DNA from: a virus
Strand: one strand, 5' to 3'
DNA: 43,694 nucleotides
Virus record (IMG/VR): IMGVR_UViG_3300045902_000713
Location: 1 to 43,694 of that record
Positions 1-7,027 of this stretch are shown here, one piece after another. Under the pieces are notes generated by a model. It was not told where the DNA came from and did no database searches. It worked only from the letters and a program-made list of their open reading frames with translations. The position numbers were made by a program, and so were the translations under genes. Each line of letters opens with the position of its first letter. Positions within the stretch are counted from its first letter, which is position 1.

Positions 1-501
1 CACCAGTACGCATCGGATTTGTTGCCTCCAAACGTGTTAGAAACCTGTTCGCTTGAAGAACCAAACAAAGCCATTGTCTACTGCGCACGTTTGTTGCCAA
101 TCGAACTACTTGAACGATGTGCGTTGCACGCATGCAGTGAGGCACTTACATATTGCCCGGATCTACTGTCGCCAAACCTGCTCGTCAAATGCGCATGGTT
201 AGCACCTGTACAAGCGTTGCAAAATGCAGCGAAACTATTGCCGCAGGACGTACTTTCCGAAATTGCATACGAATACCCAGCCGAAGCGGTTACTTACGCT
301 GCGTGTTGGTTACAAAAGGGCGTACTAGAAGACTGCGCACATAAAGCACCTCGTGAATCCGTGCAATACGCCGCGCATCTGCTTTCCCCGGACGTGCTGG
401 AATTGTGCGCGTGCAAAGCCCCCCGTACGGCAATTGAATGCTGCGCGCACTTGTTGCCGGATGACTTACTGGAAAAATGCAAACGTTTCGCTGGTCTTTC
501 A
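1..501 (+). repeat. In-frame 72-bp tandem repeat array (coding)
   Basis: Units begin at 70, 142, 214, 286, 358 and 430, each 72 bp and in frame, with a partial unit at 1-69. The period is constant at protein level (LLPxxxLExC core) while the DNA of the units has diverged. This indicates old duplication kept under selection for protein shape, not a recent expansion. Confidence 0.85.
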
Positions 502-534
502 AACAACAATACCACCAAAACAAAGACCAACTAA
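1..534 (+). CDS. Repeat protein of 24-residue helical units, 5' end cut by the window
   Basis: The reading frame is open to the first base, and the residues before the first possible internal start (HQYASDLL) already fit the repeat, so this is the C-terminal part of a longer protein. The visible 177 residues hold six full units of exactly 24 residues plus one partial unit. The pattern is roughly A-h-x-Y-C/A-A-x-L-L-x-x-x-h-L-x-x-C-A-x-x-A-P-x-x. Each unit would fold as a helix pair, giving an alpha-solenoid. Cysteines recur at fixed positions in most units. The tail is Asn/Thr-rich. GC content is visibly lower than in the replication genes that follow. I do not recognise the family. A protein-binding scaffold is the natural inference for a solenoid, but the partner is unknown. 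Confidence 0.85.
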   Translation, partial: HQYASDLLPPNVLETCSLEEPNKAIVYCARLLPIELLERCALHACSEALTYCPDLLSPNLLVKCAWLAPVQALQNAAKLLPQDVLSEIAYEYPAEAVTYAACWLQKGVLEDCAHKAPRESVQYAAHLLSPDVLELCACKAPRTAIECCAHLLPDDLLEKCKRFAGLSNNNTTKTKTN

Positions 535-538
535 CCCT

Positions 539-613
539 ATGACAAAGCAAAAAATCCTCGAGATCGCTGAAAAGAAAGGCGCATGCGATAGTGGGATATG
601 GGCATTCCAATGA
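539..613 (+). CDS. Very small ORF, 24 aa, coupled to the next gene
   Basis: ATG lies 4 bp after the stop of the repeat gene, and the TGA (611-613) overlaps the next ATG (610-612) as ATGA, as in translationally coupled phage genes. The product starts MTKQKILEIAEKK, an amphipathic helix, and ends in IWAFQ. It may be a genuine micro-protein or a leader peptide that loads ribosomes for the following gene. No function can be named. The evidence is spacing and overlap only. Confidence 0.45.
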   Translation: MTKQKILEIAEKKGACDSGIWAFQ

Positions 614-849
614 AACTCCCCTTTGTGATCCTAAGCCGACGCAAGTATGAGGCGGACAAACGAACCGCCCACGCGGCCAATCAACGGCTTGCCGATTATG
701 CCAAAAGACTGTTGGCTGAACGAGAAATTGAGCCAATGGAAAAACTGGTTGAATGCCTGGTTGATGCCCTGTTGGTGTCTGGCACTTCGGACGTTGATTC
801 GTGCATTGACTTTGCTGTTTCACTTGCTGACCCGCTAAACTATGTCTAA
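610..849 (+). CDS. Hypothetical protein, 79 aa
   Basis: The ATG at 610 overlaps the preceding stop. A further in-frame ATG at 598 lies inside the upstream micro-ORF and is less likely. The product begins MKLPFVILSRRKYEAD and is predicted mostly helical: a basic, coiled N-terminal half (KRTAHAANQRLADYAKRLL), then an acidic helical half. It resembles the small helical accessory proteins common beside phage replication genes, but I do not recognise the family. Composition is closer to the repeat gene on its left than to the GC-rich helicase block on its right. Confidence 0.6.
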   Translation: MKLPFVILSRRKYEADKRTAHAANQRLADYAKRLLAEREIEPMEKLVECLVDALLVSGTSDVDSCIDFAVSLADPLNYV

Positions 850-885
850 GCGAGAAGACGAACGTACCACTAACCACACGCTTTT

Positions 886-1116
886 ATGGGGAAAGAAACC
901 AAACTCGTTCCGCCGTCTCCCGGGGCGGCAGCCGCGCTGCGGTTCAGGGCGCAGAACCTTGCGATGCTGGCCGCTTTCTATGCGCCCGGGTCGCGCGTCC
1001 ACGCGTCCCTTTGCGCCGGGAGCCTTTTGCTGCTGGCGCTTTCCGATAGGCATTCCGACCTCCACCCAGTATCTGACCGACGGTCAGCTCTTGACGCAGC
1101 GGGGGTGCCGCTATGA
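886..1116 (+). CDS. Hypothetical protein, 76 aa, upstream of the helicase
   Basis: The ATG at 886 is the first start after an in-frame TAA at 871. The TGA overlaps the helicase ATG at 1113 (ATGA), so the two are probably translated together. The protein is Ala/Leu-rich and helical, with a hydrophobic stretch near residues 44-52 (AGSLLLLAL) that is short for a membrane segment. GC-rich third positions match the helicase. Position suggests a replication accessory role, such as a helicase loader or a regulator, but nothing in the sequence shows it. Confidence 0.55.
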   Translation: MGKETKLVPPSPGAAAALRFRAQNLAMLAAFYAPGSRVHASLCAGSLLLLALSDRHSDLHPVSDRRSALDAAGVPL

Positions 1117-2471
1117 TGTGGGACAAAGAGGCAGAGGCGGGGCTGCTTGCCTCCGTCCTGCGCCACCCCGCCGCCGCCGCCGCGCTGTGGGACAGGCTTT
1201 CGGCTGGCCTTTTCACGGACCCACCCGCCGTGTGCGTACAGGATGCCGTGTACGCGCTCTGCGCGCGGGGCGATGTCCCGACCCTGGCCACCGTTTCCGC
1301 GGAGGTGCGGACGCGCGGGGATGTACCGCCCGATTTCACCGGGTACATGGCCATGCTGGGCGGGCGGGAGGCGGCGGAGTCCGATGCGCACACCCTGCTC
1401 CCCGTCCTCGAGGCGTACAAGGTGGCGCGGGATGCCGTCGCGGCGGCGCAGTCCGTCGCAGCCGCGGTGCCCCTTGGCCCCGTGGCGGTGGCTGGGGCCG
1501 CCGCCGATGCGGCGGCGCGGCTCCAGGACATAGCGGCGGCCCCGCCGGCCACGGAGCCTGTCCGCCCGGTGGATTTGTCGATGGACGTGGTGCTCGACGT
1601 GGAGGCGCGCATGCGGGCCCCCGGCGGCGTCACTGGGGTCCGGACGCACATCGGCCCGCTTGACTCCATGCTGTGCGGGCTGCAGCCCGGCGAGCTTACG
1701 ATAGTGGGGGCGCGGCCATCGATGGGGAAGACGGCGTTCGCCCTCACGGTGGCGCGCAACGTGGCGGGCGGGGGCGTGCCCGTGCTTTTCTTCTCGCTTG
1801 AGATGGGGGCGCGGCAGCTGGTGACCCGGCTTGCCATATCCGAGTCGGGGCTTGACGGCACGCGCGTCCGGCGCGGGGACATTTCCCCCGCGGAGCTATC
1901 CGAATTCATGGTGGCTGTTGGGCGCGTCGAGCGGCTGGATATCTACATAGACGACGCCCCCAGCCAGACGATTGGGGCGATCCAGTCGAAGAGCCGCAGG
2001 TTCGTGCGCGACAAAGGGGTTGGGCTCATCGTGCTCGACTATTTGCAGCTGGCGCGCGGGCCGGAGCAGGGGCGCAACGGGACGCGGGAGCAGGAGGTGA
2101 GCGCGCTTAGCCGCGGGCTCAAGCTCCTGGCCAAGGAGTGCGGGGTGCCGGTGGTCGCGCTTTCCCAGCTGTCGCGGGTGAGCGAGCGGAGGAACGACAA
2201 ACGCCCCACCCTTTCCGACCTGCGCGAGTCGGGGGCCATCGAGCAGGACGCGGACAATGTGCTCATGCTGCACCGCCCCGAGTACTACGGGGTGGTGCAG
2301 GACGAGGCGGGGGAAAGCCTGGAGGGGGTGTGCGACGTCATCGTGGGCAAGCAGCGCAACGGGCCCGTCGGCGAGGTGCGGCTTGCGTTCGACAGCCGCC
2401 GCGGTTTGTTCACCGCCCCGCAGCCGTCCGGGCACGCCTTCCATGGCCACAACCCCATTGCGCCGTTCTAG
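1113..2471 (+). CDS. dnaB: Replicative DNA helicase, DnaB family
   Basis: A 452-residue RecA-fold helicase that would unwind DNA at the phage fork as a hexamer. The N-terminal domain (about 1-110, MWDKEAEAGLLASVL) corresponds to the DnaB N-domain. The helicase core has Walker A GARPSMGKT at about 199-207, the SLEMG motif, Walker B VLDYLQL with Asp309, and the downstream LSQLSR and SDLRESGAIEQDAD motifs typical of DnaB/DnaC-type helicases. Length fits the family (about 450). ATG is at 1113, and an adjacent ATG at 1116 is equally possible. The primase follows after 2 bp, giving a helicase-primase pair. Third codon positions are almost all G or C, more extreme than in the structural genes. Confidence 0.95.
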   Translation: MMWDKEAEAGLLASVLRHPAAAAALWDRLSAGLFTDPPAVCVQDAVYALCARGDVPTLATVSAEVRTRGDVPPDFTGYMAMLGGREAAESDAHTLLPVLEAYKVARDAVAAAQSVAAAVPLGPVAVAGAAADAAARLQDIAAAPPATEPVRPVDLSMDVVLDVEARMRAPGGVTGVRTHIGPLDSMLCGLQPGELTIVGARPSMGKTAFALTVARNVAGGGVPVLFFSLEMGARQLVTRLAISESGLDGTRVRRGDISPAELSEFMVAVGRVERLDIYIDDAPSQTIGAIQSKSRRFVRDKGVGLIVLDYLQLARGPEQGRNGTREQEVSALSRGLKLLAKECGVPVVALSQLSRVSERRNDKRPTLSDLRESGAIEQDADNVLMLHRPEYYGVVQDEAGESLEGVCDVIVGKQRNGPVGEVRLAFDSRRGLFTAPQPSGHAFHGHNPIAPF

Positions 2472-2473
2472 CC

Positions 2474-3478
2474 ATGCGCAGCGACCCACTGGCCATACTG
2501 GAGTCCCACGGGATACGGCTCCGGTCGCTTAGGGAGGGCGAGAACCGCGCGGTTTGCCCCGTCTGCAGCGCGGGGCGCAAGAACAGGTCGCAGCGGTGCC
2601 TGAGCATACGGAACGACGCGCGCGGACTGGTGTGGTACTGCCACCATTGCGGGTGGCGTGGGTCCGGCCAAACCGGGGCTTCGGCCCCGCGCGCGCGGCA
2701 GCCCGAGGCGGCTGGGGAGGCCACGTTCCGCACGGTGCCGCAGGAGCTTGTGGGCCGCACGTGCGCCGCGCGCGAAAGGGAGCCGACCGCCTTGTGCCGG
2801 TGGCTTGCCGGGATCTTCGGTGCGGCGCGCGCGGAGGCGGCCCTTTCCCTTTACCGCGTCGGGCGCAGCCGGGCGGGGCATTCCGTGCTGTGGCTCATCG
2901 ATGCGCACGGGCGCGCGCGGCAGCCAAGGCTCACCGCCTACGCGGAGGATGGCGGTTCCGGCGGGTCGCGCGTGCGCGGCCTCGTGCCCGAGGGGTTCCG
3001 GGTCGCCGATGGGTACGCGCCGTGCATGTTTGGGGAAAGCGTGGCGGCGGCGAAGGGCGGGGCCCCCATCGTCTACGTGGAGGCGGAGAAGACCGCCCTG
3101 GTGGGGGAGTGCCTGTGCCCGTCGTTTGCGTGGGTGGCCATCAACGGCGCTTCCAACTGGCGGCGCGCGGCGGCCTCCCCGCTCAACCGGGGCCGCTGCG
3201 TGTTCGCGATGTTCGACCCGGACGATGCCGGGCGCGAGGCGGAGGCGCGGCTGCGCGCGGCGGTGGACGGCGCAGCCGTGTACCAGGGGCTGGACACGTG
3301 GCCGGGCGGCGGCGGCGGGGAGAACCTGGCCGACTACGCGTACAACCCGGAAGGCGTGGAAATGGACCTCGCGGCGCGCACCGAGCTGCGCAGGCCGGCA
3401 ATGGCCCCCGCCGCCTTCCACGCGGCCGCGGCGGAGCTTGCCGCGCGCATCCTTGCGCACCGGGAGAATTTCCGGTAG
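2474..3478 (+). CDS. DNA primase with zinc finger and Toprim domain
   Basis: A 334-residue protein that would make RNA primers for fork synthesis next to DnaB. A zinc-ribbon lies near the N-terminus (Cys28-x2-Cys31 and Cys56-x2-Cys59, the second as YCHHCGW). The Toprim core shows VEAEK (Glu203/Glu205) and FDPDDAGRE (Asp248, Asp250) for metal binding. It is shorter than bacterial DnaG (about 600) and lacks a recognisable helicase-binding C-domain, as in many phage primases. ATG follows the helicase stop by 2 bp. An open frame extends upstream inside dnaB, but that is a GC-rich shadow. Confidence 0.9.
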   Translation: MRSDPLAILESHGIRLRSLREGENRAVCPVCSAGRKNRSQRCLSIRNDARGLVWYCHHCGWRGSGQTGASAPRARQPEAAGEATFRTVPQELVGRTCAAREREPTALCRWLAGIFGAARAEAALSLYRVGRSRAGHSVLWLIDAHGRARQPRLTAYAEDGGSGGSRVRGLVPEGFRVADGYAPCMFGESVAAAKGGAPIVYVEAEKTALVGECLCPSFAWVAINGASNWRRAAASPLNRGRCVFAMFDPDDAGREAEARLRAAVDGAAVYQGLDTWPGGGGGENLADYAYNPEGVEMDLAARTELRRPAMAPAAFHAAAAELAARILAHRENFR

Positions 3479-3533
3479 CGCCGTGCGCACCGCCTTCGTA
3501 ACTTGCGCAAGGCAACAACGAAAGACTGGAACG

Positions 3534-4154
3534 ATGGTTACACCCACGCTAGAACAGCTTCAGGCCGCTATGCGGAACCTTGGGTACCCCTTTTTCGAGA
3601 AGGGTGTGCAGAACGTGAACACGATTGGGATCCGCGCGGCCCGGCACGCGACGACCGGCAAGCCCGTCACGGACGAGTACATAGACCTTATCGTGCTGGC
3701 GTACAAGGACGAGCGGGGGCAGTGGCGCGTGGATGGGCACCCAGCCACCACGGTGCCCGGGCTGCACTACTTCCGGAACCCCATCAACCAGGCGTGGGGG
3801 ACAGGCGTCCTGGTGCCAGGGTTCTACCGCGGGGTGTACCAGCTGGGGCGGCACATGGGGCTTCCCGCGCTTCAGCAGGCCGGCACGTTCCGCGTCTACC
3901 GGGACAGGAACCGGGATGGGTTCCTGGACTTGGTCGACCCGCAGGAATGCGGGCCGGAGTGCGCGTTCAACCTGCACTACAGCTGGGGCCAGCGGAACGT
4001 GCACAACGCAAGCGCCGGCTGCCAGGTGGTCCGGTACACGGCGCAAAGCCCCGAGTATTCGGCGCTCATGCACCTGTACAAGTGCGCCGCCGCGCGCTGG
4101 GGCAACAGGTTCAGCTACGCGCTGCTGCTGGAGACGGACATCCCCCAGCCTTGA
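3534..4154 (+). CDS. Cell-wall-enzyme-like protein with SAGCQV motif, possible L,D-transpeptidase-fold hydrolase
   Basis: A 206-residue soluble protein without a signal peptide. The centre reads like proteins of Bacteroidota phages that carry an H...SAGCQV signature. Here NLHYSW (His148) and HNASAGCQVV (His157, Cys163) lie 15 and 6 residues before and up to the Cys. A His and a Ser-x-Gly-Cys arrangement recalls the YkuD L,D-transpeptidase active site, so peptidoglycan cleavage or remodelling is a fair inference. A DRNRDGFLD stretch before it looks like a calcium loop (DxNxDG). A second lysin-like gene lies at 24222. It sits between primase and recT, an odd place for a lysis gene. The fold assignment is tentative. 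Confidence 0.55.
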   Translation: MVTPTLEQLQAAMRNLGYPFFEKGVQNVNTIGIRAARHATTGKPVTDEYIDLIVLAYKDERGQWRVDGHPATTVPGLHYFRNPINQAWGTGVLVPGFYRGVYQLGRHMGLPALQQAGTFRVYRDRNRDGFLDLVDPQECGPECAFNLHYSWGQRNVHNASAGCQVVRYTAQSPEYSALMHLYKCAAARWGNRFSYALLLETDIPQP

Positions 4155-4171
4155 TTTTTTTTAGAAAAAGC

Positions 4172-4201
4172 TTGCGGCGAAATTTTATTCCGCTAATTTT
4201 G
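4172..4201 (+). promoter_or_regulatory. Bacteroidota-type promoter before the recombination operon
   Basis: TTG at 4172-4174, 19 bp, then TAATTTTG at 4194-4201, matching the -33/-7 consensus of Bacteroidota primary sigma (TTTG, N19-21, TAnnTTTG). It lies in an AT-rich 81-bp gap and would start RNA about 30 bp before the recT ATG. The oligo-T run at 4155-4162, just after the preceding stop, may weakly end upstream transcription, but no GC stem precedes it. Confidence 0.65.
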
Positions 4202-4235
4202 CCTCGCGGGTACTGGAAAACGGCCCGCGCATGCA

Positions 4236-5345
4236 ATGAGCAACGCCATCGTAGCCGCCATACAGGAGGCCCTCCCCGCCCACGAGGCATCCATCCGGGC
4301 AATGCTTGGGGGCAGCAACGCAAAGTATGAGAAGTTCGTTACCTCCGTTTTGAAGGTCGCGGTCGACCCCGCGCTTTCGAGCTGCACCCCGGGGTCGATT
4401 CTAAACGCCTCGCTCAAGTGCGCCGAATGGGGGCTGCTGCCGATAAACGGGCACGTGTGGATTTTGCCCAGGTTCAACAGTCGGGCCAACAAGCTGGAGG
4501 CCGTCGCGCAGCTGGGGGTTAAGGGGATAAGCGTCCTGCTTGGGCGCGTGAACATAATGGTGGAGTCCGTCCTCGTGAAGGAGAAGGATACGTTCGAGCT
4601 AATCAACGATGGGAACGGCCTTCGCGTCCGCCACACCATATACCCTGGCCGGCGCGGCGCGGCCATTGGGGCGTACGCGACGTTCCGCCATAACGGCAAC
4701 CTCGTGTCGACCCACTACTCCAACATAGACGAGATAGAGGCGGCCATGCTTGAAAGCAAGTCCTACGTGCTGGATGCCAAGGGGGCCCTCGTCCCGGCTC
4801 CCAAGAAGAGCGGCCCATGGCTTACGCACCCGGAGGAGATGATGCGCCGCGTCCCGATACTGAGGGGGTGGAAATACCTGCCCATAGAGGACGACGGGGT
4901 TGCGTCCGCCATGCTCCACACCGAGTACGCGGAACACGCGGACTTGCATGAAACAAGGACCACCGCCTCGCCCGCGCCACAGATAGCGGCGCCGGCCATC
5001 CCATCCATCCCGGCAGGCAAGCCGCCTGCGGCCATCCCCCCGCCCAGCGACCCACTGAAAGACGCCCGCAAAAAGGCGATGAACGCCGTGGCCAAATTCG
5101 TGAAGGCGCTTGACAAAGGCGTGGTGGGGATGGTTGGCGATGCGTTCAGGGGGGCCGAAAGCCTGGAGGAGATTGTGTGGGCGCAGGAAAGGCTCCAGGC
5201 CGCCTCCGTTTTCGCCGACGACATACAGGCCGGTAGGCTGGACGCCAAGGATGTGGTTGGGCGTTTCCTTGCCTGCAAGAACCAGTACCAGGTTAAGGAC
5301 GCCACCGTTTTCTTCATTGACGCCATTGGCACACCGCACAAATAA
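4236..5345 (+). CDS. recT: RecT-family single-strand annealing recombinase
   Basis: A 369-residue protein. Residues about 1-230 carry the RecT pattern: the early CTPGSILNASLKCAEWGLLP block, IPRF-like ILPRFNS, a central LGVKGI, and SGPWLTHPEEMMRR near residues 188-202, equivalent to the conserved W...EM..K/R region. It would pair exonuclease-resected strands. The C-terminal third (about 245 onward) is a Pro/Ala-rich linker followed by a helical tail, longer than in E. coli RecT (269 aa), perhaps for contacts with SSB or the exonuclease. The gene heads an operon with the exonuclease 15 bp downstream and its own promoter upstream. Confidence 0.88.
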   Translation: MSNAIVAAIQEALPAHEASIRAMLGGSNAKYEKFVTSVLKVAVDPALSSCTPGSILNASLKCAEWGLLPINGHVWILPRFNSRANKLEAVAQLGVKGISVLLGRVNIMVESVLVKEKDTFELINDGNGLRVRHTIYPGRRGAAIGAYATFRHNGNLVSTHYSNIDEIEAAMLESKSYVLDAKGALVPAPKKSGPWLTHPEEMMRRVPILRGWKYLPIEDDGVASAMLHTEYAEHADLHETRTTASPAPQIAAPAIPSIPAGKPPAAIPPPSDPLKDARKKAMNAVAKFVKALDKGVVGMVGDAFRGAESLEEIVWAQERLQAASVFADDIQAGRLDAKDVVGRFLACKNQYQVKDATVFFIDAIGTPHK

Positions 5346-5360
5346 CCCCCCATCGTCCCT

Positions 5361-6179
5361 ATGTTTTCAGAAGTGAGGGTGGCATTGGAGGAGGAGGGCA
5401 ACGCGTACTATTCCGTCCCGGCCCTTTCCAACTCGCTGCTAAAGTCTGTGGATTTCCCGGAGCTTTTCTGCGCGCTTTGGGACTGCCTTTTGACGGGGGC
5501 CCCGGACCCGCGCGAGCGGACGGACTCAATGCTGGCCGGCCAGATGCTGGAGGACCTCCTTACCGGCGGCAAGACGGTGTGGGAGCCGCGCAACCGCCGC
5601 AAGCTGGAGGATAAGCCAGAGGGCGTGGAATGGCTCCCCGAATCCAAGTACGACGAGACAAAGGCCATTGCGGAGGAGCTGCTCAAGCTTCCCGAGATCC
5701 GGTACCTGAACGGTGCCGGTGTTTACCGGCAGGTGGAGCTGTACGCCACGCACACGGCCACTGGGCTGCCGTTTAAGGGGAGGCTGGACGCCTTGTGCCT
5801 CGATGGGGACATCCCGTACATCGCGGACCTCAAGCGCCCCGGGGAGCTAAAGAACGACAGGGGGATGGGCTACTGGATGGCGGACTTCGGCGTGCCTACG
5901 CAGGGGGCCGCCTACCTGGGGCTTTGCCACGCCGCGTTCGAGGAGTTCGCCCTGCCGGCCAGCCCCACCCAGTTCCTCATTGTGGCCGCTTTGCCCAAGT
6001 GGCCGTACGCCGCCCAGGTGTACGTGGCCCTTAGCACGGAGCGGGAAAACGATGTGGCGTATGCCAACTACCTGGCTGGGGTGGAGGCCCTGGAAAGGAA
6101 GATGGAAATGGCCGCCGAGATGATCCGGACGGGCGTCCCCAGGCGCGCCCCCCGGGCCATACACATCCCCATCGCCTAA
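5361..6179 (+). CDS. RecE-like PDDEXK exonuclease (DUF3799 type)
   Basis: A 272-residue nuclease, the expected partner of RecT, that would resect double-strand ends. Visible motifs are the N-terminal YYSVPALSNSLLKSV helix, an AGQMLEDLL stretch in the place of the usual G-x2-x-H-x-LL, the core KGRLDALC with Asp143, then YIADLKRP with Asp156-x-Lys158, and GVPTQGAAYLG with the Gln-x3-Tyr motif of this superfamily. Length matches the phage exonuclease VIII nuclease domain. The conserved early His appears replaced, which would be worth testing for activity. Order recT then exo, without the usual exo-first order, is common in phages. Confidence 0.82.
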   Translation: MFSEVRVALEEEGNAYYSVPALSNSLLKSVDFPELFCALWDCLLTGAPDPRERTDSMLAGQMLEDLLTGGKTVWEPRNRRKLEDKPEGVEWLPESKYDETKAIAEELLKLPEIRYLNGAGVYRQVELYATHTATGLPFKGRLDALCLDGDIPYIADLKRPGELKNDRGMGYWMADFGVPTQGAAYLGLCHAAFEEFALPASPTQFLIVAALPKWPYAAQVYVALSTERENDVAYANYLAGVEALERKMEMAAEMIRTGVPRRAPRAIHIPIA

Positions 6180-6213
6180 ACCGATAAACCCAAACACTTT
6201 ACAGAAACGGAAC

Positions 6214-6468
6214 ATGAAAGGGCTAGAGACCGCCAAAGAGTTCGCCAAGCGGCACGGGTTCACGGATGCCGTCCACCTTGGCATCGAGGGCAAGGTGTGG
6301 TTCCTCCGGAGCCGCATAGACAAACGGGTGTGGGCAGCTGAAAACGGGATAAGCGAAAGCTACCTTAGCTCGTTCCTTGCAGGCCGCTACACGACCGCCA
6401 CCCCCGAGCGCGCCAGGATCCTGAAATGCATGTACGATAGCGGGTTCAGCGGCCCGCCTAAATGCTAA
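6214..6468 (+). CDS. Small HTH-like protein, 84 aa
   Basis: The second half reads like a helix-turn-helix of the Cro/XRE type: residues about 44-60 (VWAAENGISESYLSSFL) fit helix-turn-recognition helix, and AGRYTTATPERARILKCM fits the following helices. The N-terminal half is a separate helical or beta segment. It may be a DNA-binding regulator of the recombination genes between which it sits, or an accessory protein with a degenerate HTH. The leader before the ATG is A-rich without a Shine-Dalgarno site. The regulator role is an inference from the motif alone. Confidence 0.5.
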   Translation: MKGLETAKEFAKRHGFTDAVHLGIEGKVWFLRSRIDKRVWAAENGISESYLSSFLAGRYTTATPERARILKCMYDSGFSGPPKC

Positions 6469-6532
6469 GAAACAACGCCACGCGCACGATGGGCGCGGGC
6501 ACAACCTTAACCCTAAAAAAACGCACGCACAA

Positions 6533-7027
6533 ATGGAGCTAACAGGAGTACTTTCCAAAAAGCTGGAGGTGAAGACTTTCCCCGGCAAGGATTTCAAGAA
6601 GCAGGAATTCGTAGTCACCTATATGGATGGCTCGTACGAGCAGCACATCCTGTTCGAGGCGACCAACGACAGGATGAAGATCCTGGAGGGGGTCGACGAG
6701 GGGGACAATGTCACCGTCCAGTTCGACATACAGGGCCGGCAATGGAGCAAGGACGGGCGCGAGGGCTACATGAACAGCCTGCGCGCATACGGCGTGAAGT
6801 GCCTGGCCAAGGGTGGCAACGGTCCCCAGGATGTGGGGGACTTGCGCGAGGCGAAGCGCGCCCTGTACAACGACTACCAGAACGAGTTCCAGACGCTTGG
6901 GCTGACCAAGGAGGCCGCCACGGCGGCAATTGGGGGGTGCGAGTCGCTGGCCGACCTGGTGAAGCTCCGTTCCAAGTGGAAGGCAGAGATCGACGCAAAG
7001 GCTTACGACGACGACCTGCCGTTCTAG
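6533..7027 (+). CDS. ssb: Single-stranded DNA-binding protein, OB fold (DUF3127-like)
   Basis: A 164-residue protein. The first about 90 residues show the beta-rich pattern of a small OB-fold binding protein found in Bacteroidota and their phages (MELTGVLSKKLEVKTF, KQEFVVTYMDGSYEQ, VDEGDNVTVQFDIQGR, YMNSLRAYGV). A helical linker of about 50 residues follows. The C-terminus YDDDLPF is the acidic-aromatic tip by which SSBs recruit partner proteins. It would coat single strands during replication and RecT pairing. ATG follows an A-rich leader. The stop shares the CTAG palindrome with the stop of the resolvase gene on the opposite strand. Confidence 0.85.
   Translation: MELTGVLSKKLEVKTFPGKDFKKQEFVVTYMDGSYEQHILFEATNDRMKILEGVDEGDNVTVQFDIQGRQWSKDGREGYMNSLRAYGVKCLAKGGNGPQDVGDLREAKRALYNDYQNEFQTLGLTKEAATAAIGGCESLADLVKLRSKWKAEIDAKAYDDDLPF

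Noticed and set aside
842-1663. Open frame of 273 codons across the small gene and the helicase start
   Set aside because: Arg/Gly-rich shadow of the GC-rich dnaB gene in another frame; helicase motifs lie in the 1113 frame.
944-1909. Long minus-strand frame (321 codons) opposite the helicase
   Set aside because: Ser/Ala/Arg-rich complement of a strongly coding region; no motif and no start context.
2138-2473. Upstream extension of the primase frame inside dnaB
   Set aside because: The primase aligns from ATG 2474 and the extension is low-complexity Arg/Gly shadow of the helicase C-terminus.
2468-3547. Minus-strand frame of 359 codons opposite the primase
   Set aside because: Arg/Pro/His-rich antisense shadow caused by absence of stop codons in GC-rich DNA.
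6475-6505. GC-rich inverted sequence after the HTH-like gene
   Set aside because: Short imperfect stem with no T-run, so not called a terminator.
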